Source: Streptomyces regalis (lineage in GTDB: Bacteria; Actinomycetota; Actinomycetes; Streptomycetales; Streptomycetaceae). From it: DNA of 64,000 bases. The stretch covers positions 4,537-68,536 of the forward strand of contig NZ_LLZG01000323.1 of assembly GCF_001509475.1 (NCBI RefSeq), written 5' to 3'. Positions 50,442 through 58,941 of the stretch are shown here, piece by piece; within the stretch, counting starts at the first letter, position 1, and every line of letters starts with the position of its first letter. The notes beneath the pieces were generated by a model. The model was not told where the DNA came from. It worked only from the letters and a program-made list of their open reading frames with translations, and made no database searches. The translations under genes were made by a program, and so were the position numbers.

Positions 50442-51713
50442 TCAGATGGTCCGGAACGCCAGCACCACGTTGTGCCCGCCGAACCCGAACGAGTCGTTGA
50501 GGGCGGCGATCCGGCCCTCGACGGGCAGCTTCCGAGCCTCACCACGGACCACGTCGGCATTCGCCTCGGCCTCCGGGTCCAGGTTCTCGACATTGATGGT
50601 CGGCGGAGCCACCCGGTGGTACAGCGCGAGCACCGTGGCCACGGTCTCCACACCACCCGCACCACCCAGCAGATGCCCGGTCATCGACTTCGTAGCGGAC
50701 ACAGCCATGTGATCGGCATCGTCACCGAACACCTTCCGCAGCGCCTTCAGCTCGGCGATGTCACCGGCCGGCGTGGACGTCGCGTGCGCGTTGACGTGCA
50801 CGATCTCCGCCGGATCCAGATCCGTCCGCTCCAGCAGGTTCTGCAGGGCGTGCGAGATGCCCCGCCCCTCCGGCTCCGGCTGCACGATGTCGTGGCCGTC
50901 GGCGGAGATACCCTGCCCGACCGCCTCGGCGTACACGCGGGCACCGCGCTTCGCGGCGTGCTCGGCGGACTCCAGGACGATCACGCCCGCGCCCTCACCG
51001 AGGACGAAGCCGTCACGGGCGACGTCGTAGGGACGCGACGCGCCCTGCGGGTCGTCATTGTTCTTGGACATCGCCATCATGTTGCCGAACGCGGCGATCG
51101 GCAGCGGATGGATCGCCGCCTCCGTGCCACCCGCCACGACGATGTCGGCGCGGCCGGTGCGGATCATCTCGATGGCGTAGCCGATGGCCTCGGCACCCGA
51201 CGCGCACGCGGAGACCGGCGTGTGCACGCCCGCGCGGGCACCCACGGCCAGACCCACGTTGGCGGAGGGGCCGTTCGGCATCAGCATGGGGACGGTGTGC
51301 GGGGAGACGCGGCGAACGCCCTTCTCCTTGAGCACGTCGTACTGATCGAGCAGCGTCGTCACGCCACCGATGCCGGAGGCGATGACCGCACCGAGACGGT
51401 CGGGGTCGACGGTCGGGTCCTCGCCGGCCCTCGCCTCGAACCCGGCGTCCTTCCAGGCCTCCTGGGCGGCGATCAGCGCGAACTGCGCCGAGCGGTCCAG
51501 TCGGCGGGCCTGCGGCCGCGGGATGACCTCGGTCGGCTCCACGGCGACCGGCGCCGCGATACGGACCGCCTGCTCGGCGGCCCAGTCCTGCTCCAGGGGC
51601 TTGACGCCGGAACGTCCGGCGATCAGGCCCTCCCAGGTAGAGGCTGCGTCGCCACCCAGCGGTGTGGTTGCGCCGATACCGGTGACGACCACGGTGCGAT
51701 TGGTCGGGCTCAC
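50442..51713 (-). CDS. fabF: Beta-ketoacyl-ACP synthase II
   Basis: 423 residues from the GTG at 51713 with GGAGAAAG upstream. Catalytic triad: C170 in VSACASG, His in VNAHATSTPAGD and His in NDSFGFGGHN. It elongates acyl-ACP with malonyl-ACP in type II fatty-acid synthesis in the cytoplasm. Last gene of the fabD-fabH-acpP-fabF operon. In Streptomyces it supplies straight and branched chains. A few residues upstream in frame (to 51755) are unlikely to be coding. Confidence 0.96.
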   Translation of the reverse strand: MSPTNRTVVVTGIGATTPLGGDAASTWEGLIAGRSGVKPLEQDWAAEQAVRIAAPVAVEPTEVIPRPQARRLDRSAQFALIAAQEAWKDAGFEARAGEDPTVDPDRLGAVIASGIGGVTTLLDQYDVLKEKGVRRVSPHTVPMLMPNGPSANVGLAVGARAGVHTPVSACASGAEAIGYAIEMIRTGRADIVVAGGTEAAIHPLPIAAFGNMMAMSKNNDDPQGASRPYDVARDGFVLGEGAGVIVLESAEHAAKRGARVYAEAVGQGISADGHDIVQPEPEGRGISHALQNLLERTDLDPAEIVHVNAHATSTPAGDIAELKALRKVFGDDADHMAVSATKSMTGHLLGGAGGVETVATVLALYHRVAPPTINVENLDPEAEANADVVRGEARKLPVEGRIAALNDSFGFGGHNVVLAFRTI

Positions 51714-51797
51714 GGGAATTCTTTCTCCAACGGAATGGGGATTCAGCGGCGCCACCGCCGGGTGGCGGGGCAGTCAGCCCAAGGCCTGATCGGTGGA

Positions 51798-52046
51798 TCA
51801 GCCCTGGTGCTTGAGGATGTAGCCGGTCGCGTCGCCGACCGTCTTGAGGTTCTTGACGTCCTCGTCCGGGATCTTGACGTCGAAGCGCTCTTCGGCGGCG
51901 ACGACGACCTCGACCATGGACAGCGAGTCGACGTCCAGGTCGTCGGTGAAGGACTTGTCCAGCTGGACGTCCTCAACCGGGATGCCGGCGATCTCGTTCA
52001 CGATGTCGGCGAGACCGGCGACGATCTCTTCCTGAGTGGCGGCCAT
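51798..52046 (-). CDS. acpP: Acyl carrier protein
   Basis: 82 residues with the phosphopantetheine serine in DSL (S41, DDLDVDSLSMVE). GAAGGAG SD upstream. Acidic helices as in AcpP. It carries acyl chains between FabD, FabH and FabF. Third gene of the fab operon; 84 nt before fabF. Confidence 0.97.
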   Translation of the reverse strand: MAATQEEIVAGLADIVNEIAGIPVEDVQLDKSFTDDLDVDSLSMVEVVVAAEERFDVKIPDEDVKNLKTVGDATGYILKHQG

Positions 52047-52157
52047 CTTGGCGCTCCTTCGTTGTTGTTCAGGTTGTACAGAGGGTTTTTGCGCCCGCCG
52101 CGGCAGCGGCAGGTGGTGCTGTTCCCGTGCCTGATCGCATGATCCGGCACGGAGTGC

Positions 52158-53159
52158 CTAGGGGAGAGTAACGACCGTGGCGGCGTAAACGAGACCCGCC
52201 CCGAAACCGATGACGAGCGCGGTGTCGCCGCTCTTCGCCTCGCCGGTCGCCAGGAGCCGCTCCATCGCGAGCGGAATCGAGGCGGCCGAGGTGTTGCCGG
52301 TGGTGCGCACGTCGCGGGCGACCGTGACGTGCTCCGGCAGTTTGAGAGTCTTCACCATCGAGTCGATGATCCGCTCGTTGGCCTGGTGAGGGATGAAGAC
52401 ATCCAGGTCGTCCGGGGTGATTCCGGCCGCGTCCAGCGCCTGCTGGGCGACCTTCGCCATCTCGAACACGGCCCAGCGGAACACCGCCTGGCCCTCCTGC
52501 GTGATCGCAGGGAACTTGTCGACCTCGCCGTCGCGGTAGTCGGTCCACGGCACGGTCTGCTTGATGGTCTCGGACTTGTCGCCCTCCGAGCCCCAGACGG
52601 TCGGGCCGATGCCCGGCTCGGGGGCGGGGCCGACCACGACCGCGCCGGCGCCGTCGCCGAACAGGAAGGCCGTCGCCCGGTCCTCCAGGTCGGTGAGGTC
52701 ACTCAGCCGCTCGACGCCGATGACGAGGACGTACTCGGCGGAGCCCTCGACGATCATGCCCTTGGCGAGGGTCAGGCCGTAGCCGAAGCCCGCGCAGCCG
52801 GCCGAGATGTCGAAGGCGGCGGCCTTGTTCGTGCCGAGCTTGTCGGCGATCTCGGTGGCGACGGCCGGCGTCTGCTTGAAGTGCGAGACGGTCGAGACGA
52901 TCACGCCGCCGATCTGCTCGGCGGAGATCCCGGCGTCGGCGATCGCCTTGCCGGACGCCTCGATCGACATCGCGGCGACCGTCTCCTCGTCGTTCGCCCA
53001 GTGCCGCGTCTCGATGCCGGAGCGCGAACGGATCCACTCGTCGGACGAGTCGATCGTCTCGAGGATCACCTCGTTGGGCACGACCCGGGTCGGGCGGTAG
53101 CCGCCGACACCGAGAATGCGCGCGTACGGGGCGCCCTTGCTGGGCTTCAGCTTCGGCAT
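52158..53159 (-). CDS. fabH: Beta-ketoacyl-ACP synthase III
   Basis: 333 residues from the ATG at 53159. Active-site C122 in DISAGCAGFGYG, His in FIPHQANERI and Asn in TTGNTSAAS. It starts fatty acids by condensing an acyl-CoA primer with malonyl-ACP, in Streptomyces using branched CoA primers. Lies 16 nt after fabD. The earlier start at 53183 lacks support. Confidence 0.96.
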   Translation of the reverse strand: MPKLKPSKGAPYARILGVGGYRPTRVVPNEVILETIDSSDEWIRSRSGIETRHWANDEETVAAMSIEASGKAIADAGISAEQIGGVIVSTVSHFKQTPAVATEIADKLGTNKAAAFDISAGCAGFGYGLTLAKGMIVEGSAEYVLVIGVERLSDLTDLEDRATAFLFGDGAGAVVVGPAPEPGIGPTVWGSEGDKSETIKQTVPWTDYRDGEVDKFPAITQEGQAVFRWAVFEMAKVAQQALDAAGITPDDLDVFIPHQANERIIDSMVKTLKLPEHVTVARDVRTTGNTSAASIPLAMERLLATGEAKSGDTALVIGFGAGLVYAATVVTLP

Positions 53160-53175
53160 GCTCTGGCGCTCCTTG

Positions 53176-54120
53176 TCAGGCACTGTGCTCTGCGATGAGC
53201 TCGCGAGCCGCGTCGAGGTCGTCGGGGGTCTTCAGGGCCAGCGTCTTGACGCCGGGCAGCGCGCGCTTTGCCAGACCGGTCAGCGTGCCGCCCGGGCACA
53301 CCTCGATCAGGGCCGTGACGCCGAGCTCCTTGAACGTCTCCATGCACAGGTCCCAGCGGACCGGGTTGGCGACCTGCCCGACGAGGCGCTCCAGCACCTC
53401 GGCGCCGGTGGCGACCGCCTTGCCGTCCTTGTTGGAGACGTAGGTGAGCTTCGGGTCGCCGGGGACGAGCTCCTTGGCGGCCTCGGCCAGCTTCTCGACC
53501 GCCGGCCCCATGTGGTGCGTGTGGAAGGCGCCGGCGACCTTCAGCGGGACGACCTTGCGCACCCCCTCGGGCTTGTCCTCGTTCAGCGCGGCGAGCTGCT
53601 CCATGCTGCCCGCGGCCACGATCTGACCGGCGCCGTTGATGTTCGCCGGGGTCAGGCCCAGCTTCTCCAGGTGCGCGACGGAGGTCTCCGGGTCGCCGCC
53701 GAGCAGCGCCGACATGCCGGTCTCGGTGATCGCGGCGGCCTCGGCCATGGCCAGGCCCCGCTTGCGTACGAGGGCCAGCGCGGCGGTGTCGTCGAGGACG
53801 CCCGCGAAGGCGGCCGCGGTGATCTCACCGACGCTGTGTCCCGCGACGGCGTTCGGTGCACCCGCCGCGTCAGCGGCAAATGTCTCAGTACCGAGTGCCG
53901 TGGCGGACAGGAGGCCGGCGGCGACGAGGAGCGGCTGCGCCACGGCCGTGTCCCGGATGGCGTCCGCGTCGGCCTGCGTGCCGTAGTGGGCGAGGTCCAG
54001 TCCGATGGCGTCGGACCACGCGGCGACGCGGTCCGCGGCACCGGGGAGTTCGAGCCAGGGGGTCAGGAAGCCGGGCGTCTGGGCGCCCTGGCCGGGAGCG
54101 ACGAGTACGAGCACTCTCAC
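53176..54120 (-). CDS. fabD: Malonyl-CoA:ACP transacylase
   Basis: 314 residues, GTG start. PGQGAQ near the N-terminus (VAPGQGAQTPGF; usually preceded by F), nucleophile S96 in VAGHSVGEITAA and the active His in GAFHTHHM. Transfers malonyl from CoA to AcpP. First gene of the fab operon, 83 bp after fasR. The gap has a FasR-type dyad. Confidence 0.96.
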   Translation of the reverse strand: MRVLVLVAPGQGAQTPGFLTPWLELPGAADRVAAWSDAIGLDLAHYGTQADADAIRDTAVAQPLLVAAGLLSATALGTETFAADAAGAPNAVAGHSVGEITAAAFAGVLDDTAALALVRKRGLAMAEAAAITETGMSALLGGDPETSVAHLEKLGLTPANINGAGQIVAAGSMEQLAALNEDKPEGVRKVVPLKVAGAFHTHHMGPAVEKLAEAAKELVPGDPKLTYVSNKDGKAVATGAEVLERLVGQVANPVRWDLCMETFKELGVTALIEVCPGGTLTGLAKRALPGVKTLALKTPDDLDAARELIAEHSA

Positions 54121-54180
54121 ACTCTCTCTTGGGGACGGCCACGGCCGCCCGTGGGGACAAGGACGAAGAACACGAGGGGG

Positions 54181-54201
54181 TTTTGTGGGCCCCCGACAAA
54201 A
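54181..54201. promoter_or_regulatory. Dyad in the fasR-fabD gap, candidate FasR site
   Basis: TTTTGT-N9-ACAAAA (TTTTGT 54181-54186, ACAAAA 54196-54201). Located between the 3' end of fasR and fabD. FasR is known to activate the fab promoter in S. coelicolor by binding upstream of fabD; that this dyad is the site is inference. The right arm touches the end of fasR (54204). Confidence 0.5.
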
Positions 54202-54203
54202 GC

Positions 54204-55409
54204 CTAGAGCTGGAGATCGCCGTCGACCAGACGCCCCAGGATCAGCGCGATGCGCAGAGTGAACGCGGAGCGTACATCGGAAGGCGACCAGCCGGTGACG
54301 TCAGTCACACGTCGAAGCCGGTAGCGCACGGTGTTGGGATGCACGAAGAGCATCCGCGCGGCGCCCTCCAGACTGCTCGCCTGCTCGAGATAGACGGAGA
54401 GCGTCTCCAGAAGGGCCGACCCGGCCTCCTCCAGCGGTCTGTAGATCTCCTCCACCAACTGCTCGCGCGCACCCGGATCACCCGCGATGGCACGCTCCGG
54501 AAGCAGATCGTCCGCAAGGACCGGCCGCGGGGCGTCCTGCCAGGCGGAACACGCCTTCAGCCCGGCGGCCGCGGCCTGCGCCGACCGCGTGGCGGCCTGC
54601 AGATCCGGTACGACGGGCCCCGCCACGACCGGCCCGGCGGCATACGGCCCGATCAGCGACTTGGCGACGGCGATCGGATTGTCGCTGCCGCCCGCGATGA
54701 CGACGAGCCGGTCCCCGAGCACCCCGGTGAGCACCTGCAGCTTGGCGTGCCGGGCGGCCCGCCGGATGGCCTCGACGGTCAGTTCGCTGTCCCCGTCCGG
54801 CGCGGTGCCGAGGACGACGCAGACGTGCTCGGGCGAGTTCCAGCCGAGTGCGGCGGCGCGCGATACGGCCCCCTCGTCGGCCTCGCCGCTGAGTACGGCG
54901 TTGACGACGAGCGACTCGAGGCGCGCGTCCCAGGCACCACGTGCCTCGGCGGCCTGGGCATAGACCTGGGCGGTGGCGAAGGCGATCTCCCGGGCGTAGA
55001 CGAGCAGGGCCTCGCGGAGGACGCTTTCGTCACCCGGCGCCGCCACCTCGTCGATGGCCGACTCCATGACCTCGATGGTGGTGCGCACCATCTCCACGGT
55101 CTGTCGGAGGGTGATCGCGCGGGTCAGCTCACGGGGCGCGGTCCCGAAGACGTCGGTGGAGATGGCCTGGGGCGCGTCGGGATGCCGGAACCACTCGGTG
55201 AACGCGGCGATACCGGCCTGGGCGACAAGACCGATCCAGGAACGGTTCTCCGGGGGCATGGCCCGGTACCACGGCAGCGTCTCGTCCATCCGCGCGATGG
55301 CCTGCGCGGCGAGAGAACCGGAGGACTGCTCGAGCCGCTTCAGGGTCGCGGAATGCGGGTGGACGTCGTGCGCGGCGGCTTCGGATTTACGGGCTACGGG
55401 TTCGGGCAC
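54204..55409 (-). CDS. fasR: PucR-family regulator of fatty-acid synthesis (FasR)
   Basis: 401 residues. Central GGDEF-like/PucR region (LESLVVNAVLSGEADEGAVS ... RLVVIAGGSDNP) and a C-terminal PucR HTH (SSLEGAARMLFVHPNTVRYR, LRRVTDVTGWSP). It lies directly upstream of fabD, as SCO2386 does in S. coelicolor, where it activates the fabDHCF operon. It is likely autonomous with a promoter near 55420-55500. Confidence 0.9.
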   Translation of the reverse strand: MPEPVARKSEAAAHDVHPHSATLKRLEQSSGSLAAQAIARMDETLPWYRAMPPENRSWIGLVAQAGIAAFTEWFRHPDAPQAISTDVFGTAPRELTRAITLRQTVEMVRTTIEVMESAIDEVAAPGDESVLREALLVYAREIAFATAQVYAQAAEARGAWDARLESLVVNAVLSGEADEGAVSRAAALGWNSPEHVCVVLGTAPDGDSELTVEAIRRAARHAKLQVLTGVLGDRLVVIAGGSDNPIAVAKSLIGPYAAGPVVAGPVVPDLQAATRSAQAAAAGLKACSAWQDAPRPVLADDLLPERAIAGDPGAREQLVEEIYRPLEEAGSALLETLSVYLEQASSLEGAARMLFVHPNTVRYRLRRVTDVTGWSPSDVRSAFTLRIALILGRLVDGDLQL

Positions 55410-55564
55410 GGGGACAAGACTGCCTTATCGGGACGGGAGTGCGTGCCAGAGGGGTTGTGCTTGACGGTGTGGTCGGCCGGCTCGATGGTCCGACCAGTGT
55501 AGGTTGGCGGGCTCTTGCCCGGCGTCGGTGAGGGCTGGCCGGCAGGGCTACCGTGGGTGTCGTG

Positions 55565-56227
55565 ATGGACGTACGGCGCGCGGCGGAGCGCTATCCCGGA
55601 GGGGATCCGGCAGCGGGCATCGAGTCACGCCACGCCTTCTCCTTCGGCCCGCACTACGACCCCGACAACCTCCGCTTCGGCGCGATGATCGCCTGCAACG
55701 AGGAGCGGCTCGCCCCCGGCGCCGGCTTCGACGAGCACCCCCACAGCCACACCGAGATCGTGACATGGGTGGTCGAGGGCGAACTGACCCACCGCGACTC
55801 GACCGGCCACGAGACCCGGGTCGGCCCCGGGGACGTGCAGCGGCTGAGCTCGGCGGGCGGCGTACGGCACGTGGAACGCAACGACGCCGACATCCCCCTC
55901 ACCTTCATCCAGACCTGGCTGGCCCCCCTTTCGCCGGGCGGCGACCCGTCGTACGAGATCGTCCACGGCATCGCGGACTCGACGCCGTACGCCGTCCCGG
56001 AGGCGGGCGCCATGCTCCACGTACGGCGTCTGGGGGCGGGGGAGCGGACGGCGGTGCCGGACGGGGCGTACGCGTACGTGCATGTGGTGCGCGGTGAAGT
56101 GCGCCTGGGCGGCGAGGAGTTGAGCGCCGGTGACGCGGTGCGCATCACGGACGGCGAGGACGTGGAGGCGGTGGGGGTGAGCGCGGCGGAGCTGCTGATC
56201 TGGGAGATGGCCCCGCCGGCCCGTTAG
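55565..56227 (+). CDS. Pirin family protein (cupin)
   Basis: 220 residues, ATG at 55565 (GTG at 55562 also possible). First cupin has the metal residues in FDEHPHSHTEIVTWVVEGEL (His, His) and later RHVERN (Glu); the second cupin domain is VPDGAYAYVHVVRGEVRLGG. Pirins are iron-binding proteins, some with quercetinase activity or redox sensing. Divergent from fasR. No clear partner. Confidence 0.87.
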   Translation: MDVRRAAERYPGGDPAAGIESRHAFSFGPHYDPDNLRFGAMIACNEERLAPGAGFDEHPHSHTEIVTWVVEGELTHRDSTGHETRVGPGDVQRLSSAGGVRHVERNDADIPLTFIQTWLAPLSPGGDPSYEIVHGIADSTPYAVPEAGAMLHVRRLGAGERTAVPDGAYAYVHVVRGEVRLGGEELSAGDAVRITDGEDVEAVGVSAAELLIWEMAPPAR

Positions 56228-56351
56228 ACGTGGTGCCCGAGATGCCGGAGTGGTTCAAGGGGCGTCGCGTGGACGCCCCGCCGGCTGGACCGGATCATGC
56301 CGCACATCGACACCGAGGGAACGGGCGAGGCCCGCACGGCCACGGATACGG

Positions 56352-57167
56352 CTACAGCTCGGCGCGCACCGCGTCCGTGAACCCCGGCCACGCCTCGACC
56401 GCCCACGGCCCGAACGCCCGGTCCGTCAGCGCGACGCAGGCCGCGTGCGCATCCGGGTCGATCCACAGGAACGTCCCCGACTGCCCGAAGTGCCCGAAGG
56501 TGCGCGGCGAGGACGAAGAGCCCGTCCAGTGCGGCGACTTGCCGCCCCGGATCTCGAAGCCGAGCCCCCAGTCGTTGGGGTTCTGATGCCCGTACCCCGG
56601 CAGCACGCCCTTCGTCCCCGGGTACTGCACGGTCATCGCCTCGGCGACCGTCCGCGGGTCCAGCAGCCGCGGCGCCTGCACCTCCGCCGCGAACCGCAGC
56701 AGGTCCTCGACCGTCGACACCCCGTCCTTCGCCGGAGAGCCCTCCAGCGACGTGGCCGTCATGCCCAGCGGCTCCAGCACCGCCTGCCGCAGATACTCCG
56801 CGAACGGAATCTCCGTCGCCTTGGCGACATGATCCCCGAGCTGCTCGAACCCGGCGTTGGAATACAGCCGCCGCTCCCCGGGCGGGGCCGTCACCCGGTG
56901 CTCGTCGAAGGCCAGCCCCGAGGTGTGCGCGAGCAGATGCCGCACCGTCGACCCCTCCGGCCCCGCCGGCTCGTCGAGCTCGACCGCCCCCTCCTCGTAC
57001 GCGACCAGCACCGCATACGCGGCCAGCGGCTTGGTGACCGAGGCCAGCGGGAAGCGGTGCCCGACGGGGCCGTGGGTACCGAGGACCGTGCCGTCGACTC
57101 GTACGACACCTGCGGCGGCGGTGGGAACCGGCCAGTTCTCGATCAGTGCGAGGCTCTGCAAGGACAT
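56352..57167 (-). CDS. Serine hydrolase of the beta-lactamase superfamily
   Basis: 271 residues, short for the group. SxxK in ASVTKPLAAY, Y-S-N in RRLYSNAGFEQLG, HTSGLAFDEHR and FGHFGQSGTFLW (HxG-like) near the end. No signal peptide. Probably a cytoplasmic D-aminopeptidase or esterase-like enzyme. Faces the pirin gene and is divergent from the MerR gene. The 125 bp before it at 56228-56351 hold nothing recognisable. Confidence 0.83.
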   Translation of the reverse strand: MSLQSLALIENWPVPTAAAGVVRVDGTVLGTHGPVGHRFPLASVTKPLAAYAVLVAYEEGAVELDEPAGPEGSTVRHLLAHTSGLAFDEHRVTAPPGERRLYSNAGFEQLGDHVAKATEIPFAEYLRQAVLEPLGMTATSLEGSPAKDGVSTVEDLLRFAAEVQAPRLLDPRTVAEAMTVQYPGTKGVLPGYGHQNPNDWGLGFEIRGGKSPHWTGSSSSPRTFGHFGQSGTFLWIDPDAHAACVALTDRAFGPWAVEAWPGFTDAVRAEL

Positions 57168-57282
57168 GCCTGTGAGCCTAAGCCGCTCACGGGTACAGCT
57201 GCATCGAGGGGTCCGTATCCCGATGCCCGCACGCCGGCCACGGCGATCACGCCATGTCCCGTGCTTTTCTTACCGTTTCCGC

Positions 57283-57313
57283 TTGCTTGGAGCGCACTCC
57301 AAGGTCATAGCGT
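57283..57313 (+). promoter_or_regulatory. MerR-type promoter with 19-bp spacer
   Basis: -35 TTGCTT (57283-57288), spacer of exactly 19 bp, -10 TAGCGT (57308-57313). The dyad CTTGGAGCGCACTCCAAG (57286-57303) fills the spacer. The overlong 19-bp spacer with a dyad is the hallmark of MerR-activated promoters. Transcription would start at or next to the ATG (7 nt after the -10). Confidence 0.85.
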
Positions 57314-57320
57314 GGAGGGC

Positions 57321-57830
57321 ATGACGGTGATGGAGACCACGAGTACCAGGACCGACAGCTGTGCCGCTCCACCGCACCCGCACCGGCGCCCGGAAGGCCA
57401 GGACAGCTACACGATCAGCGAGGTCGTCGCCTTCACCGGTCTGACGGCCCACACCCTGCGCTGGTACGAGCGGATCGGCCTCATGCCGCACATCGACCGC
57501 TCGCACACGGGCCAGCGCCGCTACAGCAACCGTGACCTGGACTGGCTGGACCTCGTCGGCAAGCTGCGGCTCACCGGCATGCCGGTCGCCGACATGGTCC
57601 GGTACGCCGAGCTGGTGCGCGAGGGCGACCACACGTTCGGCGAGCGCTTCGAGCTGCTGGAGACGACCCGCCGCGACGTCCTCGCCCGGATCGCGGAGCT
57701 CCAGGACACGCTGGCCGTGCTCGACCGGAAGATCAGTTTCTACGCGGACGCGGGGCGTCTGTACGAGCAGGACAAGACGCTCCAGCAGGACAAGACGTAC
57801 GAGCAGGAGAAGACGGAGAAGGCTGGATGA
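57321..57830 (+). CDS. MerR-family transcriptional regulator
   Basis: 169 residues. Winged HTH YTISEVVAFTGLTAHTLRWY, ERIGLMPHIDRSHTGQRRYS, then DLDWLDLVGKLRLTGM and a coiled-coil dimer helix (RRDVLARIAELQDTLAVLDR). No metal-binding Cys; sensing of aldehydes or other electrophiles is likely. C-terminal EQDKTLQQDKTYEQEKTEK is low-complexity charged. Probably activates its own operon with the aldo-keto reductase that overlaps its stop (ATGA). Confidence 0.9.
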   Translation: MTVMETTSTRTDSCAAPPHPHRRPEGQDSYTISEVVAFTGLTAHTLRWYERIGLMPHIDRSHTGQRRYSNRDLDWLDLVGKLRLTGMPVADMVRYAELVREGDHTFGERFELLETTRRDVLARIAELQDTLAVLDRKISFYADAGRLYEQDKTLQQDKTYEQEKTEKAG

Positions 57831-58840
57831 CGGACGACAGGATCGCGACGGTACGGCTCGGCGCGACGGGCCCCGAGGTGGGTGTCCAAGGCCTCGGCTG
57901 CATGGGCATGAGCTTCGCGTACGGCCCCTCGGACGCGGGCGAGTCCAGGGCGACCCTGGAACGGGCGCTGGAGCTGGGCGTCACGCTGTACGACACGGCG
58001 GACGCGTACGGCGCGGGCGAGAACGAGAGGTTCCTCTCCCCGTTCTTCAAGGCGCACCGTGACGAGGTCGTCATCGCCACGAAGTTCGCTCTGACCATCG
58101 ATCCGGACGACCCGACGAAGCGGATCATCCGCAACGACACGCCCTACATACGCCAGTGCATCGAGGCGAGCCTGAAGCGCCTGGACGTCGACGCGATCGA
58201 CCTCTACTACATGCACCGCCGGGACGTGAACGTCCCCATCGAGGAGACCGTCGGCGTCATGGCCGACCTGGTCCGCGAGGGCAAGGTCAAGCATCTGGGC
58301 CTGAGCGAGGTGACGGCGGACGAACTGCGCGCCGCACAGACCGTGCACCCGATCGCGGCCGTCCAGTCCGAGTGGTCGCTCTTCAGCCGCGACATCGAGG
58401 CCAAGGTGGTCCCCGCGGCCCGCGAACTGGACGTGGCCCTGGTGCCGTACTCCCCACTGGGCCGGGGCTTCCTGACCGGCTCCTTCGCCAAGGCCGAGGA
58501 CCTGACGTCCGACGACTTCCGCCGCCAACAGCCCCGCTTCACAGGCGACAACGCGGCCGCCAACGCCGCCTTGCTGGAGCCGATCCGCACCGTGGCCGAG
58601 GCGCACGGGGCGACGCTCGGGCAGATCGCGCTGGCATGGGTGCAGCAGCAGGCGGCCCTGCACGGCCTCCCGGTCATCCCGATCCCGGGCACGCGCAAGC
58701 CGACGCGGGTGGAGGAGAACCTGGGGGCGACACGGATCGTCCTGGGCGAGAAGGACATGGAGCTGCTGGAGCCGATCGCGGCGAAGGTGGCAGGCGACAG
58801 GTACGCGGACATGCGGTTCGCTTCCGCCGGCCGGGAGTAG
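57827..58840 (+). CDS. Aldo/keto reductase
   Basis: 337 residues. Catalytic D-Y-K-H: DTADAYGAGENE (Asp and Tyr), VIATKF (Lys), YYMHRRD (His). NADPH-binding VQSEWSLFSRDIE and, late, VIPIPGTRKPTRVEEN fit the YajO/AKR13-like group. It reduces aldehydes to alcohols in the cytoplasm. In an operon with MerR, so aldehyde detoxication is likely. Confidence 0.92.
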   Translation: MTDDRIATVRLGATGPEVGVQGLGCMGMSFAYGPSDAGESRATLERALELGVTLYDTADAYGAGENERFLSPFFKAHRDEVVIATKFALTIDPDDPTKRIIRNDTPYIRQCIEASLKRLDVDAIDLYYMHRRDVNVPIEETVGVMADLVREGKVKHLGLSEVTADELRAAQTVHPIAAVQSEWSLFSRDIEAKVVPAARELDVALVPYSPLGRGFLTGSFAKAEDLTSDDFRRQQPRFTGDNAAANAALLEPIRTVAEAHGATLGQIALAWVQQQAALHGLPVIPIPGTRKPTRVEENLGATRIVLGEKDMELLEPIAAKVAGDRYADMRFASAGRE

Positions 58841-58935
58841 ACGCCCCTAAGGGGCGCGGGGCTGTATCAATGTGCGGCTCCGCCACGATGGGGGTCCCCC
58901 GCTCGAGCGAAGCCGAGAGTGGGGGAGCGACCAGG
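58841..58935. repeat. Dispersed intergenic repeat, copy 2, with nested palindromic element
   Basis: GGGGCGCGGGGCTGTATC and TGTGCGGCTCCGCCAC match copy 1 at 7676. At 58890-58927 the unit GGGGGTCCCCCGCTCGAGCG then AAGCCGAGAGTGGGGG, the reverse complement of the element at 46436, interrupts it. GCCCC-TAA-GGGGC at 58843-58855 could act as a 3' hairpin. Between convergent genes. Confidence 0.65.
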
Positions 58936-58941
58936 CAGACG

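Noticed and set aside
56228..56351. MerR-like fragment (MPHIDTEG resembling MPHIDRSHTG of the MerR at 57321)
   Set aside because: Only about five residues match and the flanks do not; chance.
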